Positions 18,329-27,036 of a DNA stretch of 64,000 bases are shown one piece after another. The translations under genes and the position numbers were made by a program. The notes below the pieces were generated by a model that had not been told where the DNA came from, ran no database searches, and worked only from the letters and a program-made list of their open reading frames with translations. This stretch comes from JAEUMD01 sp964559355 (lineage in GTDB: Bacteria > Pseudomonadota > Alphaproteobacteria > Rhizobiales > Hyphomicrobiaceae). The stretch spans positions 4,012-68,011 of the forward strand of contig CAZLHQ010000002.1 in assembly GCA_964559355.1 (NCBI GenBank), given 5' to 3'. How positions within the stretch are numbered: position 1 is the first letter of the stretch; every line of letters begins with the position of its first letter.

Positions 18329-19135
18329 TCAGCCGATCACAGCGGCCACCACTTCCATCAGGCCATTCTTGACATCGGCGTCGTCCGACAAGGGTTCGAT
18401 CATGGCGCAGCGGATCGCCTCGTCGTGCTTCATGCCGGCCGCGATCAGGGACGCGCAATAGACCAGTAGTCGCGTTGAAACGCCTTCCTCGAGATCCTGA
18501 CCCTTCAGCGCGCGAAGACGATGTGCGAGCAGCACCAGCGGCTTGACGCGCTCCGCGCTGAGCCCGCTCTCGGCGGTGACGATTTCGACCTCGACCTCGG
18601 GAGCGGGAAAATCGAACTCGATCGCGATGAAGCGCTGTCGCGTCGAGGGCTTCAGCGACTTCAGGATATTCTGGTAGCCTGGGTTGTAGGACACCACGAG
18701 CATGAAGCTTTCGGGTGCCGCCAGTTGCTCGCCGGTGCGCTCGAGCGGCAGCACACGGCGGTCGTCGGTCAGCGGGTGAAGCACCACGGTGACGTCCTTG
18801 CGCGCCTCCACCACCTCGTCGAGATAGCAGATGCCACCGGCCCGCACCGCGCGCGTCAATGGCCCGTCGAACCACTCGGTTTCCCCGCCCTTCAACAGAT
18901 AGCGGCCGGTCAGGTCGGCGGCGGTCAAATCGTCGTGGCACGAAACCGTCCACATCGGCAGACCGAGACGGGCCGCCATATGCGCGACGAAGCGGGTCTT
19001 GCCGCACCCCGTCGGTCCCTTCAGCAGCACTGGCAGACGCAGCTTATGCGCCAGCTCGAACAGCGCGCATTCGTTTCCGGTCGGACGATAATAGGGCAGC
19101 TCGATTGACGTTTTGATCTTGTGCACCTGGCTCAT
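18329..19135 (-). CDS. norQ: NorQ, MoxR/CbbQ-type AAA+ ATPase
   Basis: This 268-residue ATPase belongs to the NorQ/NirQ/CbbQ family, which uses ATP to remodel and activate partner metalloenzymes, here NorCB together with NorD. Walker A GPTGCGKT is at residues 40-47 and Walker B ICYLDE at about residues 102-107. The sensor region V-S-Y-N-P-G-Y-Q follows, as does the C-terminal CbbQ-type region. It lies 139 bp downstream of norB, with a strong hairpin in between, so its level may differ from that of the structural genes. Confidence 0.94.
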   Translation of the reverse strand: MSQVHKIKTSIELPYYRPTGNECALFELAHKLRLPVLLKGPTGCGKTRFVAHMAARLGLPMWTVSCHDDLTAADLTGRYLLKGGETEWFDGPLTRAVRAGGICYLDEVVEARKDVTVVLHPLTDDRRVLPLERTGEQLAAPESFMLVVSYNPGYQNILKSLKPSTRQRFIAIEFDFPAPEVEVEIVTAESGLSAERVKPLVLLAHRLRALKGQDLEEGVSTRLLVYCASLIAAGMKHDEAIRCAMIEPLSDDADVKNGLMEVVAAVIG

Positions 19136-19233
19136 TGGTCATCGACCCTTGCGAGAACGACGACGGCGCCCGGCGATTGCGGACGCCGTCACTTGATACA
19201 ACGATAGCTCGTACCGCTCTGGCTGTCTCGATG

Positions 19234-19260
19234 GCCTCGGCGGTATCGCCCCGCCGAGGC
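19234..19260 (-). terminator. Hairpin after norB
   Basis: GCCTCGGCGG at 19234-19243 and CCGCCGAGGC at 19251-19260 form a perfect 10-bp stem with a 7-base loop, 14 bp past the norB stop. There is no U-run. It could end the norCB transcript or protect its 3' end, giving more NorCB than NorQDEF. Confidence 0.6.
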
Positions 19261-19274
19261 CCGCTCGTTGCGGC

Positions 19275-20618
19275 TCATTCTGCCGGCGCCACGCTCGGTT
19301 TGGCGATCACTTCCTGGCTACGCGGCACGAATACCGCATAGAGGTAGAGCAACGCACCAAGCACGACGATCACGCCCGACAGCAGACGCATCTGGAAGAA
19401 GATCGCGATCTGATCCTGCACATCCATGAAATTGACGCCGTTGACGCGCTGCAAGTGGGTTTGCACCACGCCTGCGAAGGTCAGCGTGAACGTCATGAAC
19501 GCCATACCGCTTGCCATCATCCAGAAGCTGATCATGTTCAGCACCTGGTTGTAGGGCTCGCGCCCTTTGAGGTACGGCATCGCATAGGTAATGATCGCCA
19601 GGTTCAGCGACACGTAGGCACCGAAGAAGGCCAAGTGTCCGTGAGCCGGAGTGATCTGGGTGCCGTGCGTGTAATAGTTCACGAAGTGCAGCGTGTGCAG
19701 GAAGCCCCATACACCGGCGCCGAAGAAGGCGAGAACCGCGCACCCCAAGCTCCACAGCAGAGCCGCATTGTTGGGATGCTCGCGCTTACGCTTCCACACC
19801 ATTGAGAATGTGAACAACACCATGGCGAAGAAGGGCAGGATCTCGAGGCTCGAGAAGATCGATCCGACCCACTGCCAGTAGCTCGGTGTGCCGATCCAAT
19901 AATAGTGGTGGCCGGTGCCGAGCAGTCCCGTGAACAAGGACAGCGCGACAATCGCATAGAGCCATTTTTCCACCACTTCGCGGTCGACACCCGTCAACTT
20001 GAGCATCAGGTAGGCGAGAATGGCTGCCATCACCAGTTCCCACACGCCCTCGACCCAGATGTGGACGACGTACCACCAGAACATCTTGTCGAGCACGAGA
20101 TTGTGCGGCTCCCACAAGGAGAACAAGAAGAACAGCGCGATGCCCCACAAGCCCAACAGAAGCACGTTCGTGATAGCGGTCTTGCGGCCCTTCAGCACCG
20201 TCATCGTCACGTTGTAGAGGAATATCAGCGCGGCAACGACGATGCCGAGCTTGACCCACAACGGTTGCTCGAGGAATTCGCGACCGCCATGGATACGAAA
20301 TACATAGCCCACGACGGCCGCACCCGCGCCGAGGAAGAGGATGGCAAACTGAATGTAAGCAAGCTTTACGCTCTCGATCTCGCGTTCCGCTTCCTCGGGA
20401 ATGAGGTAGTAGGCGGCACCGAAGAAGCCGAGCAGCAGCCACACGATCAGCGAGTTGGTGTGGATCATGCGGATGATGTTGAAGGGCAGCAATTCCGACA
20501 CCGTGTTCGGATAGACATAGATGTAGCCCGCGACCAGGCCGAACGTGACCTGTGCCGCAAACAGGATCATGGCGCCCACGAAGTAGAGGTAGGCAACCTT
20601 TTGGCTTTCATATTTCAT
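19275..20618 (-). CDS. norB: Nitric oxide reductase subunit B (cNor)
   Basis: This is the catalytic subunit of cytochrome-c-dependent nitric oxide reductase, which reduces 2 NO to N2O at a haem b3-FeB centre in the inner membrane. The 447-residue chain has about twelve membrane helices. His53 in R-M-I-H-T-N is a low-spin haem b ligand. His186 in VVHIWVEGVWE and His237/His238 in GTGHHYYWIG are FeB ligands, with the conserved glutamates at 190 and 194. His326 and His328 in TPAHGHLAFFGAY fit the haem ligands near the end of the catalytic core. There is no N-terminal quinol-oxidase extension, so this is the short cNor form. It sits 12 bp downstream of norC. Confidence 0.97.
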   Translation of the reverse strand: MKYESQKVAYLYFVGAMILFAAQVTFGLVAGYIYVYPNTVSELLPFNIIRMIHTNSLIVWLLLGFFGAAYYLIPEEAEREIESVKLAYIQFAILFLGAGAAVVGYVFRIHGGREFLEQPLWVKLGIVVAALIFLYNVTMTVLKGRKTAITNVLLLGLWGIALFFLFSLWEPHNLVLDKMFWWYVVHIWVEGVWELVMAAILAYLMLKLTGVDREVVEKWLYAIVALSLFTGLLGTGHHYYWIGTPSYWQWVGSIFSSLEILPFFAMVLFTFSMVWKRKREHPNNAALLWSLGCAVLAFFGAGVWGFLHTLHFVNYYTHGTQITPAHGHLAFFGAYVSLNLAIITYAMPYLKGREPYNQVLNMISFWMMASGMAFMTFTLTFAGVVQTHLQRVNGVNFMDVQDQIAIFFQMRLLSGVIVVLGALLYLYAVFVPRSQEVIAKPSVAPAE

Positions 20619-20630
20619 GACGGTTCCTCC

Positions 20631-21083
20631 TCAACCAGCGTCGTTCGGCGGCCAGTTCTGCGTGTTGATGCGGCTCGTCCACTCAAAGAACGAGACGAGA
20701 TCGTCGAGTTCCTTGTCGGTGAGCTTGAAGTTGGGCATCTGACGGCGGCCGGCGGTGCCTGACGGCTGGCTCTTGATGAAGCCCTTGATGGCCTCACGCG
20801 CGCCCTGCGCGTCCTTGAGCCCGCCATAGCGCTTCCACACGTTGCCGAGCTCGGGGGCGAAATATGCACCTTCACCCAGCAGTGTGTGGCAGTTGATGCA
20901 GGAGTGCTTCTCCCAGATGGCCTTGCCGTTAATCACCTGGGCCGAGAGGCCCTTGGCGTCTGTCGATGTCGAAAGCGCATAATTGCAGCTTTGAACTGTG
21001 AGGCCGACGAATATCGCGAGGAAGAACGCGCTTCCTCCGTAGAAGATGTTTCGCGCGGCCGACTTCGTGAGTGCGTCCCACAT
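20631..21083 (-). CDS. norC: Nitric oxide reductase subunit C (membrane-anchored cytochrome c)
   Basis: This 150-residue protein has one N-terminal membrane helix at about residues 13-33 and a single class I haem c site, CINCH, at residues 62-66. A Met ligand lies in the R-Q-M-P-N-F segment. NorC receives electrons from periplasmic donors and passes them to the haem b of NorB. It is the first gene of the nor block; a Dnr-type box is centred 73 bp upstream of the start codon. Confidence 0.97.
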   Translation of the reverse strand: MWDALTKSAARNIFYGGSAFFLAIFVGLTVQSCNYALSTSTDAKGLSAQVINGKAIWEKHSCINCHTLLGEGAYFAPELGNVWKRYGGLKDAQGAREAIKGFIKSQPSGTAGRRQMPNFKLTDKELDDLVSFFEWTSRINTQNWPPNDAG

Positions 21084-21149
21084 GGCGTCCCCTTGCTCGC
21101 TGAATTACGAGATGGAGCGTCATTGGTGCATTTCGGTGCCGCGTGAGCC

Positions 21150-21163
21150 TTGACTTTTGTTAG
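21150..21163. promoter_or_regulatory. Dnr/NnrR-type box upstream of norC
   Basis: The plus strand reads TTGACTTTTGTTAG, that is CTAACAAAAGTCAA on the norC strand. This matches the nirS and SCO-nosZ boxes in 13 of 14 positions. Its centre is about 73 bp upstream of the norC ATG. It overlaps the nnrS stop codon, so nor may be driven both from here and by read-through from nnrS. Confidence 0.75.
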
Positions 21164-22395
21164 CCCGGACCTACACGCGCCGCCGTCAGGATGGGGAAAT
21201 GCACCAGCGTGAAGAGAGTAAAGGCGGCAAGCCAAGCCAAACCGGCCACCAGCATGATCTCGTAGTAGGCCTGCGGCAGCACAACCGGCCCGAACGCCCG
21301 CAGGGCCGCCGCCACCGAAACCAGGACATAGGCGGCGACGATCGGGCGGGGCGCCACCAGCGGCCGGCCTGTATGACCGAGGCTTGCGCGGCTCATGACC
21401 GCAAGCACCATCGTGCCGATACCACCGGTTGACAGTGCATGCAGTGCTGCAACCTCGCTAAAGATCCCGATGAGATCGGCCATGGCCCACATGAAGAATC
21501 CAATGACAAGCCACGCGTAGCCGACATGCAGCACAAGCACGATCGGGGCGTCGATCGTGGCAAGACCCCGCCAAAGCGACAGCCGCGCGAAATTGGTGAG
21601 AGCGGCCAGCAGCGCCAGCGTTCCCGTTACCAAATCGGGCTGGCGCAGTGCCGCTGCGATTGCAAAAGCCATCACCGACACGAGCGATATTCTGTCCAGC
21701 CAATCAAGACGCACGGGCAGCCGCGCATCGGTTGCGCTGCGCTTCAGATGGTTATGCGTGAACGAGGGAACGATGCGCCCGCCGATGATCGCCACCATCG
21801 CCACAAGTGCCAGCAACCCAGCTCGAATACCACTCGCCGGATCGATCGCAACCACCCCGGCAAGCGCCAGATGATAAGCACCGTTGGCAATGAACAGAAA
21901 CGCCAGGAGCGCCAGAAACACGATGTTCTTGCCTTGTGGCCTGACAAATAGCTGATGCGCCACCTGCAACGCCAGGAAGGGTACGAATGCCAGATCGGCA
22001 GCCGCTGTCACGAACGGCGGCACGAGAGCCGACGTCAGCATGGCGATGCGGCCGGCAACCCACATCGAGAACAAGAGGGCGAGCGGCCAGCCCGAAACCG
22101 GCAGGGCCCCGGTCCAGTTCGGTACTGCCGTCAGCAGAAACCCAGCGACCGCAGCGACACCGAAGCCGAACACCATCTCGTGCGCATGCCAGACGTGCGG
22201 TGCACCGCTGATGCTGATCCATGTCAACGAAGCGTTGGCCGCGTGAATGCCGATCCAAGCGAGCCACAGCGCCATTGCCAGCGCCGCATAGGCGGATGCG
22301 CCCAGGAAAAAAGGGCGGAAGCCATAGGAAAAGAGCAACGCGAAGGATCGGCGCTGTGCCCCGGTTCGCAAGCTCGATCGTGCCGTCTCTACCAT
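21160..22395 (-). CDS. nnrS: NnrS family haem-copper membrane protein
   Basis: NnrS proteins are multi-pass membrane proteins with haem and copper, linked to nitric oxide tolerance in denitrifiers. This one has about twelve hydrophobic segments. The family start S-Y-G-F-R-P-F-F is at about residues 20-27. Further on, WHAHEMVFGFG and the STGGIGTMVLAVMSRASLGHTGR block near residues 305-330 are hallmarks. The ATG at 22395 is chosen because it places the family motif at the usual distance, giving 411 residues; the frame stays open to 22512, but that extension looks non-coding. It reads divergently from nirS and towards norC, on the same strand as the nor genes. Confidence 0.92.
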   Translation of the reverse strand: MVETARSSLRTGAQRRSFALLFSYGFRPFFLGASAYAALAMALWLAWIGIHAANASLTWISISGAPHVWHAHEMVFGFGVAAVAGFLLTAVPNWTGALPVSGWPLALLFSMWVAGRIAMLTSALVPPFVTAAADLAFVPFLALQVAHQLFVRPQGKNIVFLALLAFLFIANGAYHLALAGVVAIDPASGIRAGLLALVAMVAIIGGRIVPSFTHNHLKRSATDARLPVRLDWLDRISLVSVMAFAIAAALRQPDLVTGTLALLAALTNFARLSLWRGLATIDAPIVLVLHVGYAWLVIGFFMWAMADLIGIFSEVAALHALSTGGIGTMVLAVMSRASLGHTGRPLVAPRPIVAAYVLVSVAAALRAFGPVVLPQAYYEIMLVAGLAWLAAFTLFTLVHFPILTAARVGPG

Positions 22396-22542
22396 CTTGG
22401 CGGTGTCTCGCTGGTTCTGGCTAAAAAGCAGATGAGGGAAAGGTTGCTGCCGATGCGCCAGCTCGAACGAGCGCGGCGACAGCAGGCGGGCCTGCCTGAT
22501 GACCAACTTCAATCATCGAATCTACAAACGCCGCTAGAGACC

Positions 22543-22556
22543 TTAACAAAAGTCAA
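22543..22556. promoter_or_regulatory. Dnr/NnrR-type box in the nnrS-nirS divergent promoter
   Basis: TTAACAAAAGTCAA is an Fnr-family half-palindrome pair (TTAAC-N4-GTCAA). Its centre is about 75 bp upstream of the nirS ATG and about 154 bp from the nnrS ATG. It is identical in all 14 bases to the box at 37018-37031. Confidence 0.8.
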
Positions 22557-22624
22557 GATGATCTTGCGGCGGCTGCCTAGCATCGCTTCCGTCACATTCA
22601 ACAGTGGACCCGAAAGGATCACGC

Positions 22625-24304
22625 ATGATGAGGAAGCTAACGCTCGGAGGCTCCATCATGGGGCTGACGCTTGCTGTTGCGCTGCAATCGACAAGCGCAA
22701 TTGCACAGGAAGCCGCGACACCCACGCTATCGAAAGAAGCCAAGGAAGCGGCTGCAAAAGTCTACTTCCAGCGCTGTGCCGGTTGCCACGGCGTGCTGCG
22801 CAAGGGCGCCACCGGAAAGAGCCTGGAGCCGGCCTGGTCCAAGACCGACAAGGACGGCAAGGTCAGCGAAGGCGGCACCTTGAAGCTTGGCCAGTCGCGT
22901 CTCGAGAAGATCATCTCACTGGGCACCGACGGCGGCATGGTGAACTTCGACGACATCCTGTCGAAGGACGAAATTCGCGACGTCGCCACCTATATCCAAA
23001 TGACGCCCGATGTGCCGCCCGAGTGGGGCATGAAGGACATGATGGGTTCCTGGAAGCTGATCGTTCCGCCCGACAAGCGGCCGACCAAGCAGGAGAACAA
23101 GATCAATCTCAAGAACGTCTTCTCGGTGACGCTGCGCGATGCCGGTGAGGTCGCACTCATCGACGGCGACACCAAGCAGATCGTCGACCGCGTCAAGACC
23201 GGCTATGCCGTGCACATCTCGCGGCTTTCCGCCTCGGGACGTTATGTCTACGTCATCGGCCGCGACGGACTGTTGAGCCTCATCGACCTTTGGATGGCCA
23301 AGCCGCAAGTCGTGGCCGAGCTCAAGACGGGACTCGACGCGCGCTCGGTCGACACGTCAAAATTCAAGGGCTTCGAAGACAAGTATGCCGTGGCCGGCTC
23401 GTATTGGCCGCCGCAATACGTGGTCATGGAAGGCGACACGCTGAAGCCGCTCAAGATCGTCTCCACGCGCGGCATGACGGTTGACGGCGAGTACCATCCC
23501 GAACCGCGCGTCGCCTCGATCGTCTCCTCGATGATCAAGCCCGAGTGGGTCATCAACATCAAGGAAACCGGCCAAATCCTGCTTGTCGATTATTCCGACA
23601 TCAAGAACCTGAAGACGACAACGGTGGAATCGGCCAAGTTCCTGCACGATGGTGGCTGGGACGCATCCAAGCGTTACTTCCTCGTTGCTGCCAACGCCTC
23701 CAATAAGATCGCGGTGGTTGACACGAAGGAAGGCAAGCTTGCCGCCCTCGTCGACACCAAGAAGATTCCGCATCCCGGACGCGGCGCCAACTTCACGCAT
23801 CCCAAGTTCGGTCCGGTGTGGGCGACAGGCCACCTCGGCGCCGATGTCATTACGTTGATTGGCACCGATCCCGAGAAGCATCCCGGTCAGGCTTGGAAGG
23901 TTGTCGAGGAGTTGAAGCATCACGGTGCCGGCAACCTGTTCGTCAAGACTCATCCCAAGTCCAAGAACCTGTGGGCGGATGCACCGCAGAACCCCGAGAA
24001 GGACATCGCCGAGTCAGTTGCCGTCTATGATCTCGCCGACCTCTCCAAGAAGCCGGAGATCATCAACATCGCCAAGCTCGCCGGCCTGCCGGAAAGCAAG
24101 GCTATCAAGCGCGCCGTCCACCCCGAGTACAACGAGGCGGGCGACGAGGTTTGGATCTCGCTGTGGGCCGGCAAGACGGAGCCTTCGGCAATCGTTGTTC
24201 TCGACGACAAGACGCGCAAGCTGAAAGCCGTGGTCAAGGATCCCAAGCTGATCACACCAACCGGCAAGTTCAACGTGCACAACACGCAGCACGATATCTA
24301 CTGA
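22625..24304 (+). CDS. nirS: Cytochrome cd1 nitrite reductase
   Basis: NirS reduces nitrite to nitric oxide in the periplasm using one haem c and one haem d1. The 559-residue protein has a Sec signal ending near residue 28. The haem c motif CAGCH is at residues 51-55. In the eight-bladed propeller, His197 (VHISR) fits the proximal haem d1 ligand, and His341 (FLHDGGWD) and His392 (NFTHPKFG) fit the two distal active-site histidines known from characterised cd1 enzymes. The C-terminus NVHNTQHDIY is typical of NirS and absent from its paralogue NirN. AAAGGA lies upstream of the ATG at 22625. A terminator follows the stop, so nirS is probably monocistronic. Confidence 0.97.
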   Translation: MMRKLTLGGSIMGLTLAVALQSTSAIAQEAATPTLSKEAKEAAAKVYFQRCAGCHGVLRKGATGKSLEPAWSKTDKDGKVSEGGTLKLGQSRLEKIISLGTDGGMVNFDDILSKDEIRDVATYIQMTPDVPPEWGMKDMMGSWKLIVPPDKRPTKQENKINLKNVFSVTLRDAGEVALIDGDTKQIVDRVKTGYAVHISRLSASGRYVYVIGRDGLLSLIDLWMAKPQVVAELKTGLDARSVDTSKFKGFEDKYAVAGSYWPPQYVVMEGDTLKPLKIVSTRGMTVDGEYHPEPRVASIVSSMIKPEWVINIKETGQILLVDYSDIKNLKTTTVESAKFLHDGGWDASKRYFLVAANASNKIAVVDTKEGKLAALVDTKKIPHPGRGANFTHPKFGPVWATGHLGADVITLIGTDPEKHPGQAWKVVEELKHHGAGNLFVKTHPKSKNLWADAPQNPEKDIAESVAVYDLADLSKKPEIINIAKLAGLPESKAIKRAVHPEYNEAGDEVWISLWAGKTEPSAIVVLDDKTRKLKAVVKDPKLITPTGKFNVHNTQHDIY

Positions 24305-24310
24305 CGCCAA

Positions 24311-24340
24311 GCGCCTCCCGGTCGTACGATCGGGGGGCGC
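24311..24340 (+). terminator. Terminator after nirS
   Basis: GCGCCTCCCG at 24311-24320 pairs with CGGGGGGCGC at 24331-24340 with one T-G wobble. The loop bases can extend the stem. It begins 7 bp after the nirS stop and is followed by ATTTCG. Confidence 0.75.
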
Positions 24341-24524
24341 ATTTCGCTATCACTGGCGATACCGTGAACGTCTTTCACCGTTCCGATCGACGCGTGCTGC
24401 GGCGAGCGCCGCAACCAGCAAGATATGGCGCCAGGCACAACCATAGCGCCCCAACCGATGCTGCGGCGTGACTGTCGCATAACGCCCTATACCGACCGCG
24501 CCCGCAAAAAAGGGGAACAGCTCC

Positions 24525-26405
24525 ATGACGCGCGATTCTTATCGAATGCCCGGCGGAAGGCTCTCCAACATCTGGAGCACGCTGCGGATGCCGAGCATGA
24601 AATACTCCATGCTCAGCCTCCTCGCCATCGGCGGCATCGGCGGCATCGTCTTCTGGGGCGGCTTCAACACAGCGATGGAAGCCACCAACACAATGCCGTT
24701 CTGCATCTCCTGTCATGAGATGCGCGACAACGTCTACAAGGAATACAAGCACACCATCCATGCGCAGAACCGCACCGGCGTGTCGGCTTCCTGTTCCGAC
24801 TGCCATGTGCCCAAGGATTGGGTGCACAAGATCATGCGCAAGATCCAGGCGTCCAACGAGCTGTTCCACCACTTCCTGGGCAGCATCGATACGCCTGAGA
24901 AGTTCGACCAGAAGCGTCTCACGCTGGCCAAAAGTGTGTGGGGTTCGATGAAGGGCTCCGACAGCCGCGAATGCCGCAACTGCCACACCATCGAATCCAT
25001 GAACCCCGAGTTCCAGCGGCCGCGTGCACGCAAGCAGCACATGGAAGCGATGAAGAACGGCAACACCTGCATCGATTGCCACAAGGGCATTGCCCACAAG
25101 AGTGTGCGCAACCAGCTCGACGACAAGACCCTCGAAGACCTGGAAAAGCCGCTCGCGGCCTATGTGCGCGATATTCCCCAGACCTACGTCGAGGGCTTGA
25201 AGCGCGCCGAGGAGCGCGAAGCCGCCGATAGCGCCAAGAAGACGGCTGAGATCGCTTCGACTGCCGAGGCCATCGCCGCCGAAAAGGTGAAGGCGGCGTT
25301 GGCGGCGCAAGCCAAGGCCCAGCCCGCACCTCCCGCGCCGACAGCGGCACCCGCTGCAAAATCAACAGAAGCCGGCGATGCCAAGCCTGCAACGGCGGCC
25401 GCAGCCGGCGCTGCGCCGACAGCGGCAGCTGCTGCCCCGGCGGCATCCAGCGGCGGCATCGACTGGAGCGGCATCGAAGCCAAGACGTTGTCGCTCTTTT
25501 ATCCAGGTCAAGCGTCCTACGAATGGGTCCAGAATGGCAAGGACCACGGCGGCGCGCGCCCGTTCCTGAAGTCGGGCGAGCGCTGTGCGGAATGCCACCT
25601 CAAGGAGGTCAAGGACATGGGCGCCAAGATCGTCTCCGGCTCCAAAGCCGAGGCAACGCCCATTCCCGGCAAGCGTGCCTATATCGACGTTCGTCTGCAG
25701 GCGGCCTACGACGCCAACAACGTCTACTTCCGCTTCCAATGGCCGGGCGGTCCGCACAATCCTGTTCCCTTCGTCGATGGCGGCAAGATGGACCAGGCTA
25801 ACGAGACGAAGATTGCCGTGATGTTTGCCGGCAGCGGCGTCGAACGCGTCGAACAGGCCGGTTGCTGGGTGACGTGCCACAACGACAGCCGTTACATGCC
25901 CGATGCACCCAAGCCCGAAGCGCTGGCGGCCAGTCCCGCCAAGGACGCAATCGACCTCAAGGGCGGGCTGACCAAGTATCTGGCCGAGACCCGCACCGAG
26001 ATCGAGATCAAGGGTGACGACGGCAAGCCGCGCGGCGGCGGCGACAAACTGAAGCCCAAGGACGAGATCGCCGGGCTGCCGGCCAAAGGGATCTTCATGG
26101 ATCTTCTGCGCTATCGTTCCGGCGGTGCTGCGGAGAATGGCTCGGTGCTCGAGCAGCGCATCATGTCCGGTGGTGTCGAAGCCAAGGCGCAGGGCGGCAA
26201 GGAAGGCGACACCTGGACCGTCGTGCTGAGCCGACCGCTCAAGTCCGACAAGCCCGGCGACATCAGCTTCGAGCCCGGCAAGATCTACACGATGAGTATT
26301 GCGTTGCACGACGACTTCACGGCTGCCCGTTTCCATCACGTCTCGCTCGAATACAAGTTCGGGCTCGACGCGAAGGGTGCCGAGATCGTCGCGGTGAAGC
26401 GCTGA
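24525..26405 (+). CDS. NapC/NirT tetrahaem quinol dehydrogenase fused to an EB_dh-like haem domain
   Basis: This 626-residue protein joins two modules. Residues 28-195 are a NapC/NirT domain: one membrane anchor at about residues 28-48 and four haem c sites at 60-64 (CISCH), 90-94 (CSDCH), 150-154 (CRNCH) and 182-186 (CIDCH). NirT oxidises quinol and passes electrons to periplasmic reductases. An Ala/Glu/Lys-rich then Ala/Pro-rich linker covers about residues 225-310. Residues 315-626 resemble the cytochrome c-552/ethylbenzene-dehydrogenase gamma haem-binding domain (EB_dh). It carries a fifth site, CAECH at 354-358, and an unusual CX3CH motif, CWVTCH at 447-452. It lies between nirS and the nir assembly operon, so NirS is the likely electron acceptor. 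AGGGGA precedes the ATG. Confidence 0.88.
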   Translation: MTRDSYRMPGGRLSNIWSTLRMPSMKYSMLSLLAIGGIGGIVFWGGFNTAMEATNTMPFCISCHEMRDNVYKEYKHTIHAQNRTGVSASCSDCHVPKDWVHKIMRKIQASNELFHHFLGSIDTPEKFDQKRLTLAKSVWGSMKGSDSRECRNCHTIESMNPEFQRPRARKQHMEAMKNGNTCIDCHKGIAHKSVRNQLDDKTLEDLEKPLAAYVRDIPQTYVEGLKRAEEREAADSAKKTAEIASTAEAIAAEKVKAALAAQAKAQPAPPAPTAAPAAKSTEAGDAKPATAAAAGAAPTAAAAAPAASSGGIDWSGIEAKTLSLFYPGQASYEWVQNGKDHGGARPFLKSGERCAECHLKEVKDMGAKIVSGSKAEATPIPGKRAYIDVRLQAAYDANNVYFRFQWPGGPHNPVPFVDGGKMDQANETKIAVMFAGSGVERVEQAGCWVTCHNDSRYMPDAPKPEALAASPAKDAIDLKGGLTKYLAETRTEIEIKGDDGKPRGGGDKLKPKDEIAGLPAKGIFMDLLRYRSGGAAENGSVLEQRIMSGGVEAKAQGGKEGDTWTVVLSRPLKSDKPGDISFEPGKIYTMSIALHDDFTAARFHHVSLEYKFGLDAKGAEIVAVKR

Positions 26406-26443
26406 ACCACGACTTGCGTTCACTGACAAGGAGTCGCCTCGTC

Positions 26444-26920
26444 ATGATCGTGTGCACAAGCTGGTATGCAGGCAGGACCGCAAGTCGAGCGGCGACGAGC
26501 GCCCTGATTGGGCTCGTCGCAGTCGGCCTCATCTCGGCCCTGTCAACCTCAACTCCGGCAGCTGCGGCCAGCGAGCAGGAGCAACAAGAGATCTGCAAGG
26601 AGGCCGCCGAGCGCTACAAGGAGGTCAACGGCAAGGCCATGGCGGACGAGCCTGTGCTGGTGATCGTTATGTACAAATTCACTTTCTGCCCGCCCAAGCT
26701 CGAGGTGAAGCAGGGCACCAAGGTCCGATTCGTCAACCTAGACAAGCGAACATCCCATTCCTACTGGTTCCGCGATGCTGGCCGTCCCGAATCCGATCGC
26801 TACTTCTCGGGTGAGGGCAGCGAGATGACCATGGACTTGCCGCCCGGCACCCACACCTATCTGTGCGGTCCCCATTTCGAGCGTGAGGGCATGGTCGGAC
26901 ACATCACCATCACGCCTTAG
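26444..26920 (+). CDS. Periplasmic cupredoxin-like protein
   Basis: This 158-residue protein starts at the ATG at 26444, which has AAGGAG ten bases upstream, and has a signal peptide ending near residue 42. The C-terminal half is a cupredoxin domain. His105 (T-S-H-S-Y-W) and the loop CGPHFEREGM, giving Cys141, His144 and Met150, supply a type 1 copper site. The Cys-x2-His-x5-Met spacing is one residue longer than the pseudoazurin or plastocyanin spacing I know. Two more cysteines, Cys51 and Cys82, may form a disulfide. It lies 38 bp after the NirT fusion and before nirE. It is probably an electron carrier to NirS or NosZ; a copper-delivery role is the alternative. Confidence 0.83.
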   Translation: MIVCTSWYAGRTASRAATSALIGLVAVGLISALSTSTPAAAASEQEQQEICKEAAERYKEVNGKAMADEPVLVIVMYKFTFCPPKLEVKQGTKVRFVNLDKRTSHSYWFRDAGRPESDRYFSGEGSEMTMDLPPGTHTYLCGPHFEREGMVGHITITP

Positions 26921-26956
26921 TCGCTCGCGCATGCGCTGCATGCGGGCGCAAGCGAC

Positions 26957-26970
26957 CTGACCGAAGTCAA
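26957..26970. promoter_or_regulatory. Dnr/NnrR-type box upstream of nirE
   Basis: CTGACCGAAGTCAA keeps the TGAC-N4-GTCAA core of the other boxes in this window. Its centre is about 73 bp upstream of the nirE ATG, the same distance as at norC. It indicates a separate promoter for the haem d1 operon. Confidence 0.7.
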
Positions 26971-27036
26971 GCGTGAGCCAACGCAGCGAAGCTAACCTTG
27001 ATCTTGGAGTTTCTCCACCCGAACGGGAATAACCAC

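Noticed and set aside
24361..24395. GTGAA-N5-TTCAC inverted pair upstream of the NirT fusion as another Dnr box
   Set aside because: Spacer and half-site do not match the TTAAC-N4-GTCAA pattern of the four accepted boxes.
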